From Salinilacustrithrix flava (GTDB taxonomy: Bacteria; Actinomycetota; Acidimicrobiia; Acidimicrobiales; Salinilacustritrichaceae), in NCBI RefSeq assembly GCF_041228405.1, contig NZ_CP133888.1, forward strand, positions 2,914,001 through 2,978,000: a stretch of 64,000 bases of DNA, given 5' to 3'. The notes below the pieces were generated by a model that was not told where the DNA came from, did no database searches, and worked only from the letters and a program-made list of their open reading frames with translations. Below, one piece after another: positions 16,846 to 25,011 of this stretch; positions within the stretch are counted from its first letter, which is position 1, and each line of letters starts with the position of its first letter. A program made the translations under genes and the position numbers.

Positions 16846-17874
16846 TCAGGCCAGCCGATCCACCGCGGCCTTCGCCTGCGCGGCGAGGGCCTCGACCTGG
16901 AGCTTGAAGCCGTCGAAGTCCGACGTGTCACGGGTGCCCATGGAGCCGCCGATGTAGCGGGCGTAGACACCCTCGACGATGCAGGCGAGCTTCCAGTAGC
17001 CGAAGGCGACGTAGTAGTCGATGTTCGACAGGTCGCGGCCCGACGCCGCGGCGTAGCGGTCGAGCAGCTCCTGGCGGGTGCGCATGCCCTCGGCGGCGGT
17101 CGGCGCCCCCAGCGTGGGGGAGCGGTCGCCCGGCTCGGACCAGTAGACCATCAGCAGACCGACGTCGGCGAGGGCGTCGCCCAGCGTGCACAGCTCCCAG
17201 TCGAGGACCGCGATCACGTCGCCCTGGTCGTCCACCATGCAGTTGTCGAGGCGGTAGTCGCCGTGGACGATGGCGGCCGGGCCCTGGTCGGGCACGTCGG
17301 CGCTGAGGACCCGGTGGACCTCGTCGATCTCGGGCAGCTCGCGGGTCTTGGACTTCTCCCACTGGCCGTACCAGCGCTTCAGCTGGCGCTCGATGTAGCC
17401 GTCCTTGCGGCCGAGGTCGCCCAGGCCGACGGCGTCGACGTCGACGGCGTGGATGCGGGCGAGCACGTCCACGAGGGAGTCGCCGCAGTTCGCCCGGGCC
17501 TCCGGGGAAAGCGCCAACGCCTCGTCCTGGGTGCGCAGCACGTGACCGTCGACGAAGTCCATGACGTAGAAGGGTGCGCCGTTCACCGAGTCGTCCGGGA
17601 CGTAGCCGAGCGGCGGGGCGACGGGGATGTCGGTGTCGTGCAGGGCGGCGATGATGCGGTGCTCGCGACCCATGTCGTGGGCGCTGGCCAGGACCTGGCC
17701 CAGGGGCGGTCGACGCAGCACCGTGCGGCGGCCGCTCGCATCGGTGACCCGGTACGTGAGGTTCGAGTGGCCGCCGGCGATGAGCTCGAACTCGAGCGGT
17801 GGCGTCACCCCGGGCACGTTCGCCCGGTACCAGTCCGTGACCGGTTCGATCTCGATTCCCTGCACGTCCGCCAC
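16846..17874 (-). CDS. Phosphotransferase family protein (ACAD10/11 N-terminal-like)
   Basis: A 342-residue APH-fold kinase. It has FELIAGGHSNLTYRVTD (glycine-rich loop region), the catalytic IVHGDYRLDNCMVDD and the metal-binding VLDWELCTLGDALADVGLL. The combination GGHSNLTY plus HGDYRLDN is typical of the fatty-acid-linked kinases related to the N-terminal domain of human ACAD10/11, which in Actinobacteria often lie near acyl-CoA dehydrogenases. In that family they phosphorylate hydroxyacyl substrates; the same role here is inference. GTG 17874 is the assumed start. It is divergent from the thioredoxin-TPR gene. Confidence 0.87.
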   Translation of the reverse strand: MADVQGIEIEPVTDWYRANVPGVTPPLEFELIAGGHSNLTYRVTDASGRRTVLRRPPLGQVLASAHDMGREHRIIAALHDTDIPVAPPLGYVPDDSVNGAPFYVMDFVDGHVLRTQDEALALSPEARANCGDSLVDVLARIHAVDVDAVGLGDLGRKDGYIERQLKRWYGQWEKSKTRELPEIDEVHRVLSADVPDQGPAAIVHGDYRLDNCMVDDQGDVIAVLDWELCTLGDALADVGLLMVYWSEPGDRSPTLGAPTAAEGMRTRQELLDRYAAASGRDLSNIDYYVAFGYWKLACIVEGVYARYIGGSMGTRDTSDFDGFKLQVEALAAQAKAAVDRLA

Positions 17875-17976
17875 TGGGCCTCCGTCTCTCGCGGTGTGGG
17901 TTCGCCAACCTAGTGAGCCACCCCCGGCGACGTTCATCCGCCGACCCTCGGGGGCGGTGCGATCGGACCCCGCCGG

Positions 17977-17982
17977 TAGGTT
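17977..17982 (+). promoter_or_regulatory. Putative -10 of thioredoxin-TPR gene (leaderless type)
   Basis: TAGGTT lies 7 nt before ATG 17990; no Shine-Dalgarno. Confidence 0.5.
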
Positions 17983-17989
17983 GGCGCGC

Positions 17990-18709
17990 ATGTCATACGT
18001 CGACGTGACCGACCAGACGTTCCAGACCGAGGTGATCGACCGCTCCACGCAGGTGCCGGTCGTCGTCGACCTCTGGGCCGAGTGGTGCGGGCCGTGCAAG
18101 ACCCTCGGCCCGATCATCGAGAAGGTGGTCGATGCCACCGGCGGCAAGGTCGTGCTGGCCAAGGTCGACGTCGACGCCAACCGCGCCATCGCCCAGGCCT
18201 TCCAGGTCCAGTCCATCCCGGCCGTGTACGCCATGCGCGACGGCAAGGTGGTCGACGGCTTCGTGGGTGCGCTGCCCGAGCACCAGGTCCAGGCCTGGGT
18301 CGACCAGCTCATCCCGTCCGCCGAGGAGTCCGAGGTCGCGCAGCTGATCGCCGCCGGCGACGAGGCATCGCTCCGCCAGGCGCTCGAGCTCGAGCCCGGC
18401 AACGAGCAGGCCATCACCGGGCTGGCTGCGCTGCTCATCGACGGTGGCACCAACGAGGGCAAGGCCGAAGCCCTCGACCTGCTGGCCCGCATCCCCGAGA
18501 CCGAGGCCACCCGCCACCTGGCCGCCCAGGCCCGCATGGCCAACCCCGACGTGCCCGCCGACGTGGAGTCCGTCCTCGACGGCCTGCTGCCGAAGGTCAA
18601 GGCCGACGAGGACGCCAAGCAGGAGTACCTCGACATGCTCGAGCTGATGGGCCCCTCCGACCCCCGCACCGCCGACTACCGCAAGAAGCTGGGCGCCGCC
18701 CTCTTCTAG
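17990..18709 (+). CDS. Thioredoxin-fold / tetratricopeptide co-chaperone (YbbN/CnoX-like)
   Basis: A 239-residue protein. Residues 1-107 form a thioredoxin domain with the active site WAEWCGPCKTLGP (about 25-37) and the cis-Pro region QSIPAVYAM. Residues 115-239 are helical repeats with the YbbN-type pattern (AAGDEASLRQALELEPGNEQ, then LLARIPETEATRHLAAQARM). E. coli YbbN/CnoX acts as a holdase that protects clients from oxidation; unlike E. coli CnoX, the CxxC pair is intact here, so a redox role is possible. ATG 17990 follows a -10 by 7 nt. It is divergent from the phosphotransferase gene. Confidence 0.9.
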   Translation: MSYVDVTDQTFQTEVIDRSTQVPVVVDLWAEWCGPCKTLGPIIEKVVDATGGKVVLAKVDVDANRAIAQAFQVQSIPAVYAMRDGKVVDGFVGALPEHQVQAWVDQLIPSAEESEVAQLIAAGDEASLRQALELEPGNEQAITGLAALLIDGGTNEGKAEALDLLARIPETEATRHLAAQARMANPDVPADVESVLDGLLPKVKADEDAKQEYLDMLELMGPSDPRTADYRKKLGAALF

Positions 18710-18732
18710 GCCCGGCGCCGGCTGGTCTCCAC

Positions 18733-19071
18733 GTGCGACGCCGGCGGCCTCCCGGGATCGAGGACATCCGCATCGTGCACGGGTTCGCCGCGCCCGGGGC
18801 CAGCGCCACCACCTTCGGCCGGACCGTGTTCGTGCGCCGTGGCGTGACCATGGGCCCGCGGCTGCGGCGCCACGAGTACGAGCACGTCCTGCAGTTCCAC
18901 CGCCTCGGCCGGGTCCGGTTCATCGTCCGCTACGTCGTCGAGTACCTGCGCTGGCGCCTGCGCCGCCACGGCCACGACGGCGCCTACCGGCGCATCTCCC
19001 TGGAGATCCAGGCCGAGTGGCGGGCCCGCCGCGAGCTCGGCATCGGCGTGGTCGATCAGCCCTCGACCTGA
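18733..19071 (+). CDS. Small HExxH protein (DUF4157-like)
   Basis: A 112-residue basic protein. MGPRLRRHEYEHVLQFHRLG contains HEYEH, a zincin-type HExxH motif, and a possible third ligand Glu in ISLEIQAEWRA. The pattern HExxHVxQ with a downstream Glu recalls the DUF4157 peptidase-like domain. There is no signal peptide, and the central RFIVRYVVEYLRWRL could be membrane-associated. GTG 18733 is the presumed start, 23 bp after the thioredoxin-TPR stop. The 3' end overlaps the convergent 19056 gene by 16 bp. Catalytic activity is a guess. Confidence 0.6.
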   Translation: MRRRRPPGIEDIRIVHGFAAPGASATTFGRTVFVRRGVTMGPRLRRHEYEHVLQFHRLGRVRFIVRYVVEYLRWRLRRHGHDGAYRRISLEIQAEWRARRELGIGVVDQPST

Positions 19072-19826
19072 TCCGTGGGTTCGGTCGCCTCGGTCTGGAG
19101 CTCCTCGGTCTCCGTCGACTCGGTCTCGGTCTCCGTCTCGGTCAGGGGCGCCTCGGTGGCCGGCTCCTCGGTCTCGGTCTCGACCTCGAGCTCCTCGCTC
19201 TCGACCTCGAGCTCCTCGCTCTCGACCTCGAGCTCCTCGGGTTCGTCCGCTTCGACATCGATGTCCCGTCCGCAGGTGGTGGCGCGCTCGGCTCTCGCCG
19301 CGTCCTTCTCCGCAGGGGTCATCTTGTTGCCGGCCCACGGCGGCGGGCCCTTGCACGGATCGCCGTCGTTCGGGTGGCCCCCGGGCGGGCCGGCGCCGTC
19401 GGGCCGGCCCTTGGCCTTGCCGTTGCCCTGACCGGCGTGGTCGGGGCGACCCGACTTGATCCTGTCCTTGCACTCCTGCTTGGCGGCCTGCTTCGCGGCC
19501 TCGTCCTCGATGGTGCGGGCTGCGCTCGAGATGCACTGGCCGCGGTTCCTCGGGTTCTCGACGTCCACCTGGACGACCGCGAGCACGTCGTGGGCGACCT
19601 GCTGGGCGGGGTCGGGGAGGGCACCGGCCATGGCGAAGCCGGTGGAGCCGACGGCGAAGCCGACGAACGCGGCGGCGGCCACGGCGAGGCGACCGAAGCG
19701 CTTCGGCTTCTCGACGACCGGCGAGGCGGCGTGCATCTGGCTGAGGTGGCTGGCGCGGACCTCGCCGGGGACCGGCTCCTCGCCGGAGGCACGGAGGCGC
19801 TGGGTGATCTCGTTCTCGTCCATCAT
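19056..19826 (-). CDS. Membrane protein downstream of ECF sigma; candidate anti-sigma factor
   Basis: A 256-residue protein. It has a cytoplasmic N-terminus (MMDENEITQRLRASGEEPVPGEVRASHLSQ, given here only as position 1-30), one membrane segment at about 47-69 and an exported part. That part has four Cys residues and ends in a long acidic Glu/Thr tail with three copies of ESEELEV. Its start lies 24 bp after the ECF sigma stop, the classic sigma/anti-sigma order. No zinc-binding HxxxCxxC of the ZAS type is visible, so the anti-sigma role rests on position and topology only. The 3' end overlaps the HExxH gene. Confidence 0.6.
   Translation of the reverse strand: MMDENEITQRLRASGEEPVPGEVRASHLSQMHAASPVVEKPKRFGRLAVAAAAFVGFAVGSTGFAMAGALPDPAQQVAHDVLAVVQVDVENPRNRGQCISSAARTIEDEAAKQAAKQECKDRIKSGRPDHAGQGNGKAKGRPDGAGPPGGHPNDGDPCKGPPPWAGNKMTPAEKDAARAERATTCGRDIDVEADEPEELEVESEELEVESEELEVETETEEPATEAPLTETETETESTETEELQTEATEPTDQVEG
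19179..19241. repeat. Three 21-bp tandem repeats
   Basis: The unit CTCGACCTCGAGCTCCTCG plus two bases is repeated three times, exact except for the last two bases of copy three. It encodes the ESEELEV repeats of the acidic tail of the 19056-19826 gene. Confidence 0.9.
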
Positions 19827-19850
19827 CCCCGTGATCGTGCGAGGGCCCGA

Positions 19851-20342
19851 TCAGGTCACGGTCGTCGGCGACAGGCGCGCGGCCAGCGCCTCCAGGCCCC
19901 GGACGGAGAGCATCTTCACCGACCCCGGGCTGCGTCCGGTGATGGCGGCGACGTCCTCGACGGAGAGGTCGGCGACGTGGCGCAGCACCACGACCTGGCG
20001 CTGGTCGTCGGTGAGGGTCGCCAGGGCGGCGGCGAGGTCGGGGTCGAAGGGATCTTCGGGTTCGACCACATCGGGCGACGGCGGCCCGGGCGGGACCTGG
20101 CGGGTCGCCCGCCGGATCTCGTCGACCCGGCGGTGGTGGGCGATGGTGAACACCCAGCGACGCAGGGCGGCGTCGTCGCCCTCGAAGCTGGCCAGGCGCT
20201 GGGTGACCGCGACGAAGACGTCGCCGGTGAGGCCCTCGGGGTCGGCCATGCGGTGGGAGCGGAAGTAGCCGAGCACCGCAGGCGCGAGGGCGTCGTAGAC
20301 CCCTTCGATCGAGCGGGGGTCCGCACCCCGGCGGCGTCGCAC
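19851..20342 (-). CDS. ECF-type RNA polymerase sigma factor
   Basis: A 163-residue extracytoplasmic-function sigma factor. Region 2 spans about 15-80 (VYDALAPAVLGYFRSHR, then RRWVFTIAHHRRVDEIRR). Region 4 spans about 108-158 (LTDDQRQVVVLRHVADLSVEDVAAITGRSPGSVKMLSVRGL). There is no region 3, as expected. GTG 20342 was chosen because region 2 begins about 13 residues in and the upstream frame is the comEA promoter region. The candidate anti-sigma gene follows by 24 bp. The pair probably responds to an envelope signal; the sequence does not show which. Confidence 0.9.
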   Translation of the reverse strand: MRRRRGADPRSIEGVYDALAPAVLGYFRSHRMADPEGLTGDVFVAVTQRLASFEGDDAALRRWVFTIAHHRRVDEIRRATRQVPPGPPSPDVVEPEDPFDPDLAAALATLTDDQRQVVVLRHVADLSVEDVAAITGRSPGSVKMLSVRGLEALAARLSPTTVT

Positions 20343-20464
20343 CGTCCCATCATCCCACCGGGCCCCGGGCCGAGCGCGCCCGGAGCGGACATCGCCTACG
20401 CTGGCGCTCGACTTCCCCGGTCGAACCGTCGTGCCCACGGGCCGACGTGTGCGCGGAGGAAGCC

Positions 20465-21130
20465 ATGTTCGGCGACGAGGACGACGCCTCGGGTTCCCAG
20501 GTGCCGGACCGCCTCCGGGCGCGCTGGGAGGAGCTGCTCGATGCGACCGGTGTCGGCACCCGGTCATTGGTTGCCGGCGTGGCGGTGGTGGGGCTCGTGC
20601 TCGGCGCGCTCTGGTGGTTGACCAGGCAGTCGCCGCCGCCGGTCGAGGCGACGCTGCCGCTGGTGCAGGCCACCGCGCCGGACACGACCACCACGACGGC
20701 GGGGCCGGTCGTCGTCCACGTGGCCGGCGCCGTCGTCGCGCCCGGGGTGCACCAGCTGCCGCCCGGCTCCCGTGTCATCGACGCGGTCGAGGCCTCCGGC
20801 GGGCTCACGCCGGACGCCGACGCCGGCGCGGTCAACCTGGCGGCGGAGGTCGTGGACGGTTCCCAGGTCTACGTGCCCCGGATCGGCGAGGTCCCGCCTC
20901 CACCACCGCCCGGGCCCGACGGCAGCAGCGTGGAGGCCGGGCCGGTCGACCTCAACGCCGCCGACGCGACGTTGCTCGAGACGTTGCCCGGCATCGGCCC
21001 TGCGACGGCGGCGGCCATCATCGACCATCGCGAGCGGCACGGGCCGTTCGCGACCGTCGACGGCCTCCTCGCCGTGCGGGGGATCGGCGAGGCGAAGCTG
21101 GCGGCGCTCCGGGACCTCGTGCGTGTCTGA
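20465..21130 (+). CDS. comEA: ComEA DNA-binding competence protein
   Basis: Membrane-anchored DNA receptor for natural transformation. The 221-residue protein has a cytoplasmic N-terminus, one membrane segment (about 39-58) and a Thr-rich linker. An SLBB domain (VVVHVAGAVVAPGVHQLPPG ... VIDAVEASGGLTPDA) is followed by a C-terminal helix-hairpin-helix DNA-binding domain (DLNAADATLLETLPGIGPAT, then GIGEAKLAALRDL). The proline linker PPPPPPGPDG separates the two. ATG 20465 has an AGGA Shine-Dalgarno. It overlaps comEC by 8 bp and is divergent from the ECF sigma gene. Confidence 0.95.
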   Translation: MFGDEDDASGSQVPDRLRARWEELLDATGVGTRSLVAGVAVVGLVLGALWWLTRQSPPPVEATLPLVQATAPDTTTTTAGPVVVHVAGAVVAPGVHQLPPGSRVIDAVEASGGLTPDADAGAVNLAAEVVDGSQVYVPRIGEVPPPPPPGPDGSSVEAGPVDLNAADATLLETLPGIGPATAAAIIDHRERHGPFATVDGLLAVRGIGEAKLAALRDLVRV

Positions 21131-22988
21131 GCCCGTCGCCTTGGCGGTCACCGACGCGGTCGGCGCCGACCGACGCGAGGACCTGCCCGGCGTGGCGTTG
21201 GCGGCGGCGGCCTGGATCGGGGCGACGCTGGCGCGGCCGGTCCCCGGGATGGCGATGGCCGGCATCGTGGGGCTGGTGGTGGCCGGGTGCGCCGTGGTCC
21301 GTGGCTCGCGCGCCTCTGGCCCGGCTGGCCTCGTGCTGGTGGCATCGGTGCTGGCCCTGCTGACCTCGGCGCTGGGGGCGCGGTCGCTGGCCGGGCTGAC
21401 ACCCGTCGCCACGGGCGACGTGGACGCGGCGGTCACCCTCGTCACCGACCCGGAGCCGACGGCCGCGGGGCGCCTCCGGGTCGAGGTCAGACTCGACGGA
21501 CGCCGGTTGCTCGGCGAGGCACGGGCGCCGGCCGCGATCGAGGCCCTGCGGGCGCGTCTGGCCGGGGACCGGGCCGTGGTGCGGGGCGTCGTGGAGCCCT
21601 TCGAGGATCGCCAGGACTGGGCGGTGGCACGCCACCTCGCCGGCCGCCTCCGCATCGAGTCCGTGACCGCGGTCGGGGGCAGCGCACCGCACGCCAGCGC
21701 CGCCAACGGCCTGCGGCGGGTGCTCGACCGAGGGGCGGCGAGCCTGCCCGACCGCCACCGGTCCCTGCTCGCCGGGCTCACGCTCGGTGACGACCGGGCC
21801 CAACCGGCGGAGCTCACGGCCGACTTCCGGGCCTCGGGCCTCACGCACCTCTTGGCGGTCTCGGGCCAGAACGTGGTCTTCATCCTGGCGGTCGCCGGCC
21901 CGCTGCTCCGCCGGCTGCGCATCTGGCCGCGGTTCGTGGTCGCCGTGTCGGTGGTGGCCGGGTTCGCCTTCCTCACGCGGTTCGAGCCATCCGTGGTGCG
22001 GGCGGCGTTCGTGGCCGGGGTCGCGCTCTGGGCCTCGACCTCGGGCCGGCCGTCGGGCGGGCTCCGCCACCTCGCGCTCGCCGTGTGCGCCCTGCTGGTC
22101 GTGGACCCGCTGCTCACCCGGTCGGTGGGCTTCCGCCTGAGCGTCGCGGCCTGCCTCGGCGTCCTGCTGCTGTCCGGGCCGATCGTGGCCCGGCTGCCCG
22201 GCCCCCGCTGGGTGCGGGAGGCGCTCGGCATGACCGCCGGCGCCCAGCTCGCGGTGGCACCGGTGCTGGTCCCGACCTTCGGCGCCATGCCGCTCGCGGC
22301 GCTCCCGGCCAACGTGCTGGCTGCGCCGCTGGCGGGCGCGCTGATGGTGTGGGGCGTGACCGCCGGCGCGGTCGCCGGTGTCGTCGGAGGTGCGCCGGCC
22401 GAGCTGCTCCACCTGCCGTCGGCGTTCGGCCTCTGGGCGCTCGAGCTGGTCGCGTCGCTGAGCGCGGCGCTGCCCCTCGGCCACGTCGATCTGCGCCACG
22501 TCGGGGTCGCTGCGGTCGCCGGGCTGCTCCTCGCGACGCACCGGTCCTGGGCGCGGGCCGTCGCCGTGGTGCTCCTCGGCGCCGCCCTGGCCGTCCCGGC
22601 CACGGTGCGCGTGCCCGCCGGCGCATCCGCCGCAGGCTGGGCCGCCACCGTGTGGAGCGACGGCCCGGTGGCGGTGGTGGACCTGCGACCGGGCGCGTCC
22701 GGGGTCGAGGTGCTGGACGTCCTGCGGCGCCGGCAGGTGCACGTCGTCGGGCTGGTCGTGATCCGGGCCGGCCGTCCGGAGCTGGCCGAGGTCGTCGAGT
22801 CGGTCCGGGCTCGCTTCCCGGTGCACGTCGTCCTGGCACCGGAGGGCACCCCGGTACCGGACCACGTGGTGCCCGAGCCCGGGCTCGTCGCCGGTGTGGC
22901 GGGCTTCGAGGTCCACGTCTCCTCGGCGTCGCCGGTGCTGGAGGTGCGGATCGGACGGGGAGCGGGGGAGCCGCCGACGCAGCGGTAG
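21123..22988 (+). CDS. comEC: ComEC/Rec2 DNA-uptake channel
   Basis: Inner-membrane channel that moves single-stranded DNA into the cytoplasm during transformation. The 621-residue protein has an N-terminal membrane region and a DUF4131-like soluble part (about 90-190). The Competence domain carries the diagnostic LLAGLTLGDD, FRASGLTHLLAVSGQNVVFIL and SVGFRLSVAACLGVLLLSGP, followed by several membrane helices. The C-terminal metallo-beta-lactamase-like domain is reduced: the HxHxDH zinc motif is absent, so it probably lacks nuclease activity. GTG 21123 overlaps the comEA stop. No comF or DprA is in the window. Confidence 0.93.
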   Translation: MSEPVALAVTDAVGADRREDLPGVALAAAAWIGATLARPVPGMAMAGIVGLVVAGCAVVRGSRASGPAGLVLVASVLALLTSALGARSLAGLTPVATGDVDAAVTLVTDPEPTAAGRLRVEVRLDGRRLLGEARAPAAIEALRARLAGDRAVVRGVVEPFEDRQDWAVARHLAGRLRIESVTAVGGSAPHASAANGLRRVLDRGAASLPDRHRSLLAGLTLGDDRAQPAELTADFRASGLTHLLAVSGQNVVFILAVAGPLLRRLRIWPRFVVAVSVVAGFAFLTRFEPSVVRAAFVAGVALWASTSGRPSGGLRHLALAVCALLVVDPLLTRSVGFRLSVAACLGVLLLSGPIVARLPGPRWVREALGMTAGAQLAVAPVLVPTFGAMPLAALPANVLAAPLAGALMVWGVTAGAVAGVVGGAPAELLHLPSAFGLWALELVASLSAALPLGHVDLRHVGVAAVAGLLLATHRSWARAVAVVLLGAALAVPATVRVPAGASAAGWAATVWSDGPVAVVDLRPGASGVEVLDVLRRRQVHVVGLVVIRAGRPELAEVVESVRARFPVHVVLAPEGTPVPDHVVPEPGLVAGVAGFEVHVSSASPVLEVRIGRGAGEPPTQR

Positions 22989-22991
22989 GTT
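22986..22991 (+). promoter_or_regulatory. Putative -10 of the 22998 gene (leaderless type)
   Basis: TAGGTT lies 6 nt before GTG 22998 and overlaps the comEC stop region. It may drive the DHPS-like gene and holA apart from the com operon. Confidence 0.45.
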
Positions 22992-22997
22992 CGGCTG

Positions 22998-23570
22998 GTG
23001 CTCCTGGCGCTCGGTCAACTCCAGCTCGACACGGCCGCGCGCACGGCCGTGATCGGTCTGGTCGAATCGCTGGATCCGGGCTGCATCGAGGCCGTCGCAT
23101 GCGGCGCCGACGCCGTCTGGCTCCGCTGCGGCGCCACGATCGCCCAGGTCAGCGAGGCCGCCGAGCGCGGCGGTCGGCCGGTCGGCCTCACCGTGGACGG
23201 CCTGGTCCGATCGGCGGAGCTGGCGGCTGCCGGCGCGGTCGCGGTCGAGGTCCGCGCTGCCAATGTCGACGTCGCCGAGATGGTGGCGGCCCCCGAGCTG
23301 AGCTTCTGGTGCACGCCGGACGTCGCCCGCCGCGCGCTCGAGGCCGGCGTGACCCCGGATCGCCTGATCGTCGAAGGAGAGGCGTGGACCGGTCCCGGAG
23401 TCGTCGGCCGGACCGTCGGCGGCGAGGGCCCGAGCGCGTGGGGCGCGGTCGTGCGAGCGGTGCACGACGGGGTCGGCGCGGTGCGCGCCAGCGACACCCG
23501 GGCCGTGCGCCGGGTGGTCACCGTGGCCGATCGCCTGGTGGCTGCGCAGGCGGCTGGGGGTGCACGATGA
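22998..23570 (+). CDS. Small TIM-barrel-like protein, possibly dihydropteroate-synthase-related
   Basis: A 190-residue soluble protein with repeating beta/alpha units: DPGCIEAVACGADAVWLRC, RPVGLTVDGLVRSAELAAAG, VAVEVRAANVDVAEMV and VTPDRLIVEGEAW. The C-terminus (VRASDTRAVRRVVTVADRLVAA) resembles the end of dihydropteroate synthases (VHDVxxTRRVxxV). The pterin and phosphate motifs of active DHPS are not seen, so an enzymatic function is not claimed. GTG 22998 follows a TAGGTT -10 by 6 nt. It overlaps holA by 4 bp (ATGA). Confidence 0.55.
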   Translation: MLLALGQLQLDTAARTAVIGLVESLDPGCIEAVACGADAVWLRCGATIAQVSEAAERGGRPVGLTVDGLVRSAELAAAGAVAVEVRAANVDVAEMVAAPELSFWCTPDVARRALEAGVTPDRLIVEGEAWTGPGVVGRTVGGEGPSAWGAVVRAVHDGVGAVRASDTRAVRRVVTVADRLVAAQAAGGAR

Positions 23571-24547
23571 GCCGTCCGCCGGTCATCTTGATCAAGGGCG
23601 CCGACGACATCCTCCGGTCCGCCCGTCGCTCCGCCGTGATCGCCGAGCAGGTGGGCGACGCCGACGCGACCCTCGTCGTGGACGAGCCCACCCTGGACGA
23701 GGACGAGCGCCTCCGTCCGCTGGTCGACGCGGCCCAGACGTCGCCGTTCTTCACGGACCACCGCGTGGTCGTCGGCCGCAGCATCGAGCGGTTCAAGGCC
23801 AAGGACGACCTCGCCGGCCTCCTCGACTACCTGGCCGACCCCCTGCCCACGACGGTGCTCGTGCTCGACTGGGGCGGCACCGGCCGGGTCCCCAAGGCCC
23901 TGTCGGACGCCATCACGGCCGCCGGCGGGGAGACCATCAGCACCGACCCCGGTCGGGACGTCGGCAGCTTCGTCGACGAGGCGGTGGCCAAGGCCGGGCT
24001 GTCCCTCGCCCGCGATGCCCAGCGGCACCTGGTCGACTGGCTGGGCGACGACCCGGGCAAGCTCCCGGGCGTGCTCGCCGTGCTGGCGTCCACCTACGGG
24101 GAGGGCGCCCGCCTCGGCATCGCTGACGTGGAGCCGTTCCTCGGCGACGCCGGCGGCGTGCCGCCATGGGACCTCACCGACGCGATCGACCGGGGCGACA
24201 TCGCCGCGGCCATCACGACGCTGACCCGCATGCTCCGGTCGGGCCGCCACCCCATGCAGGTGATGGCCACCCTGCACACCCACTTCCAGCGCATCATGCG
24301 CCTCGACGGCGCCGGGGTGCGGGGGGAGAAGGAGGCGGCGACGGTCCTCGGGATGAAGGGCTCGACGTTCCCGGCCAAGAAGGCGCTGGCCCAGTCGCGC
24401 CGGCTCGGGTCCGACGGCGTGCGGGAGTCCATCCGCCTGCTCGCCCGCACCGACCTCGAGCTGCGCGGCACGATCGACTGGCCGGTCGAGCTGAGCATGG
24501 AGGTCCTCGTCGCCCGGCTGGCCCGGGTCGCGAAGGCGGTCCGCTAG
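23567..24547 (+). CDS. holA: DNA polymerase III subunit delta
   Basis: Clamp-loader subunit that opens the beta sliding clamp. The 326-residue protein has the HolA layout: an N-terminal module (PPVILIKGADDILRSARRS), TSPFFTDHRVVVGRSIERF in the clamp-contact region, TTVLVLDWGGTGRVPKALSDA, and the collar helices at the C-terminus (LLARTDLELRGTIDWPVELSMEVLVARLA). Position after comEA-comEC and before rpsT on the opposite strand is the standard bacterial order. The ATG overlaps the preceding stop; a hairpin terminator follows. Confidence 0.94.
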   Translation: MSRPPVILIKGADDILRSARRSAVIAEQVGDADATLVVDEPTLDEDERLRPLVDAAQTSPFFTDHRVVVGRSIERFKAKDDLAGLLDYLADPLPTTVLVLDWGGTGRVPKALSDAITAAGGETISTDPGRDVGSFVDEAVAKAGLSLARDAQRHLVDWLGDDPGKLPGVLAVLASTYGEGARLGIADVEPFLGDAGGVPPWDLTDAIDRGDIAAAITTLTRMLRSGRHPMQVMATLHTHFQRIMRLDGAGVRGEKEAATVLGMKGSTFPAKKALAQSRRLGSDGVRESIRLLARTDLELRGTIDWPVELSMEVLVARLARVAKAVR

Positions 24548-24572
24548 GTGTAGGACCGAGGCCAGACGCGCA

Positions 24573-24596
24573 ACGACCCCGCCGGAGCGGGGTCGT
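24573..24596. terminator. Terminator hairpin between holA and rpsT
   Basis: A perfect 9-bp stem ACGACCCCG with loop CCGGAG lies between the convergent holA and rpsT and can serve both. Confidence 0.8.
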
Positions 24597-24619
24597 CGGG
24601 AACGCGAGGAGCGTCGGGG

Positions 24620-24892
24620 TCAGGCCTGCTCGGCCGACTCCAGGCGACGGACCTGCTTGATCAGGCGGGACTTCTTGCGAGCCGCCGTGTTCTTGTGGAG
24701 CACGCCCTTGGTGGCCGCGGTGTCGATGCGACGGATGGCGGCCTTGAGGGACTCGGCGGTCTCCTCGCCGTTCTGCGCGGCGTTGAGCACCTTCTTGGTG
24801 CGGGTCTGCAGCTCGCTGCGCACCGTCTTGTTGCGCTGGCGCGCCTTCTCGTTCTGGCGGTTGCGCTTGATCTGGCTCTTGATGTTGGCCAC
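24620..24892 (-). CDS. rpsT: Small ribosomal subunit protein bS20
   Basis: A 90-residue basic helical protein that binds 16S rRNA early in 30S assembly. It has the typical start MANIKSQIKRNRQNEKARQR, then LKAAIRRIDTAATKGVLHKN and TAARKKSRLIKQV. Codon use is strongly biased, as for a highly expressed gene. It is convergent with holA and separated from it by a hairpin; its promoter should lie in the 119-bp gap shared with the divergent hydrolase gene. Confidence 0.98.
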   Translation of the reverse strand: MANIKSQIKRNRQNEKARQRNKTVRSELQTRTKKVLNAAQNGEETAESLKAAIRRIDTAATKGVLHKNTAARKKSRLIKQVRRLESAEQA

Positions 24893-25011
24893 GTGGGGGA
24901 CCTCTGGGGTTGCGAAGGTGGCGTGCGCGCGAGGGCGGGCACGGAAGCGATCATGGTAGCGGTGGACGAGCGGCGCGGGACAACCCAGCGCGTGGCGATC
25001 AGACTGCGCCC

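Noticed and set aside
19179..19241. Tandem 21-bp repeat as a CRISPR or regulatory array
   Set aside because: The copies are contiguous, in frame and encode an acidic protein repeat.
21123..22988. ComEC C-terminal domain as an active nuclease
   Set aside because: The HxHxDH zinc motif of the metallo-beta-lactamase domain is absent.
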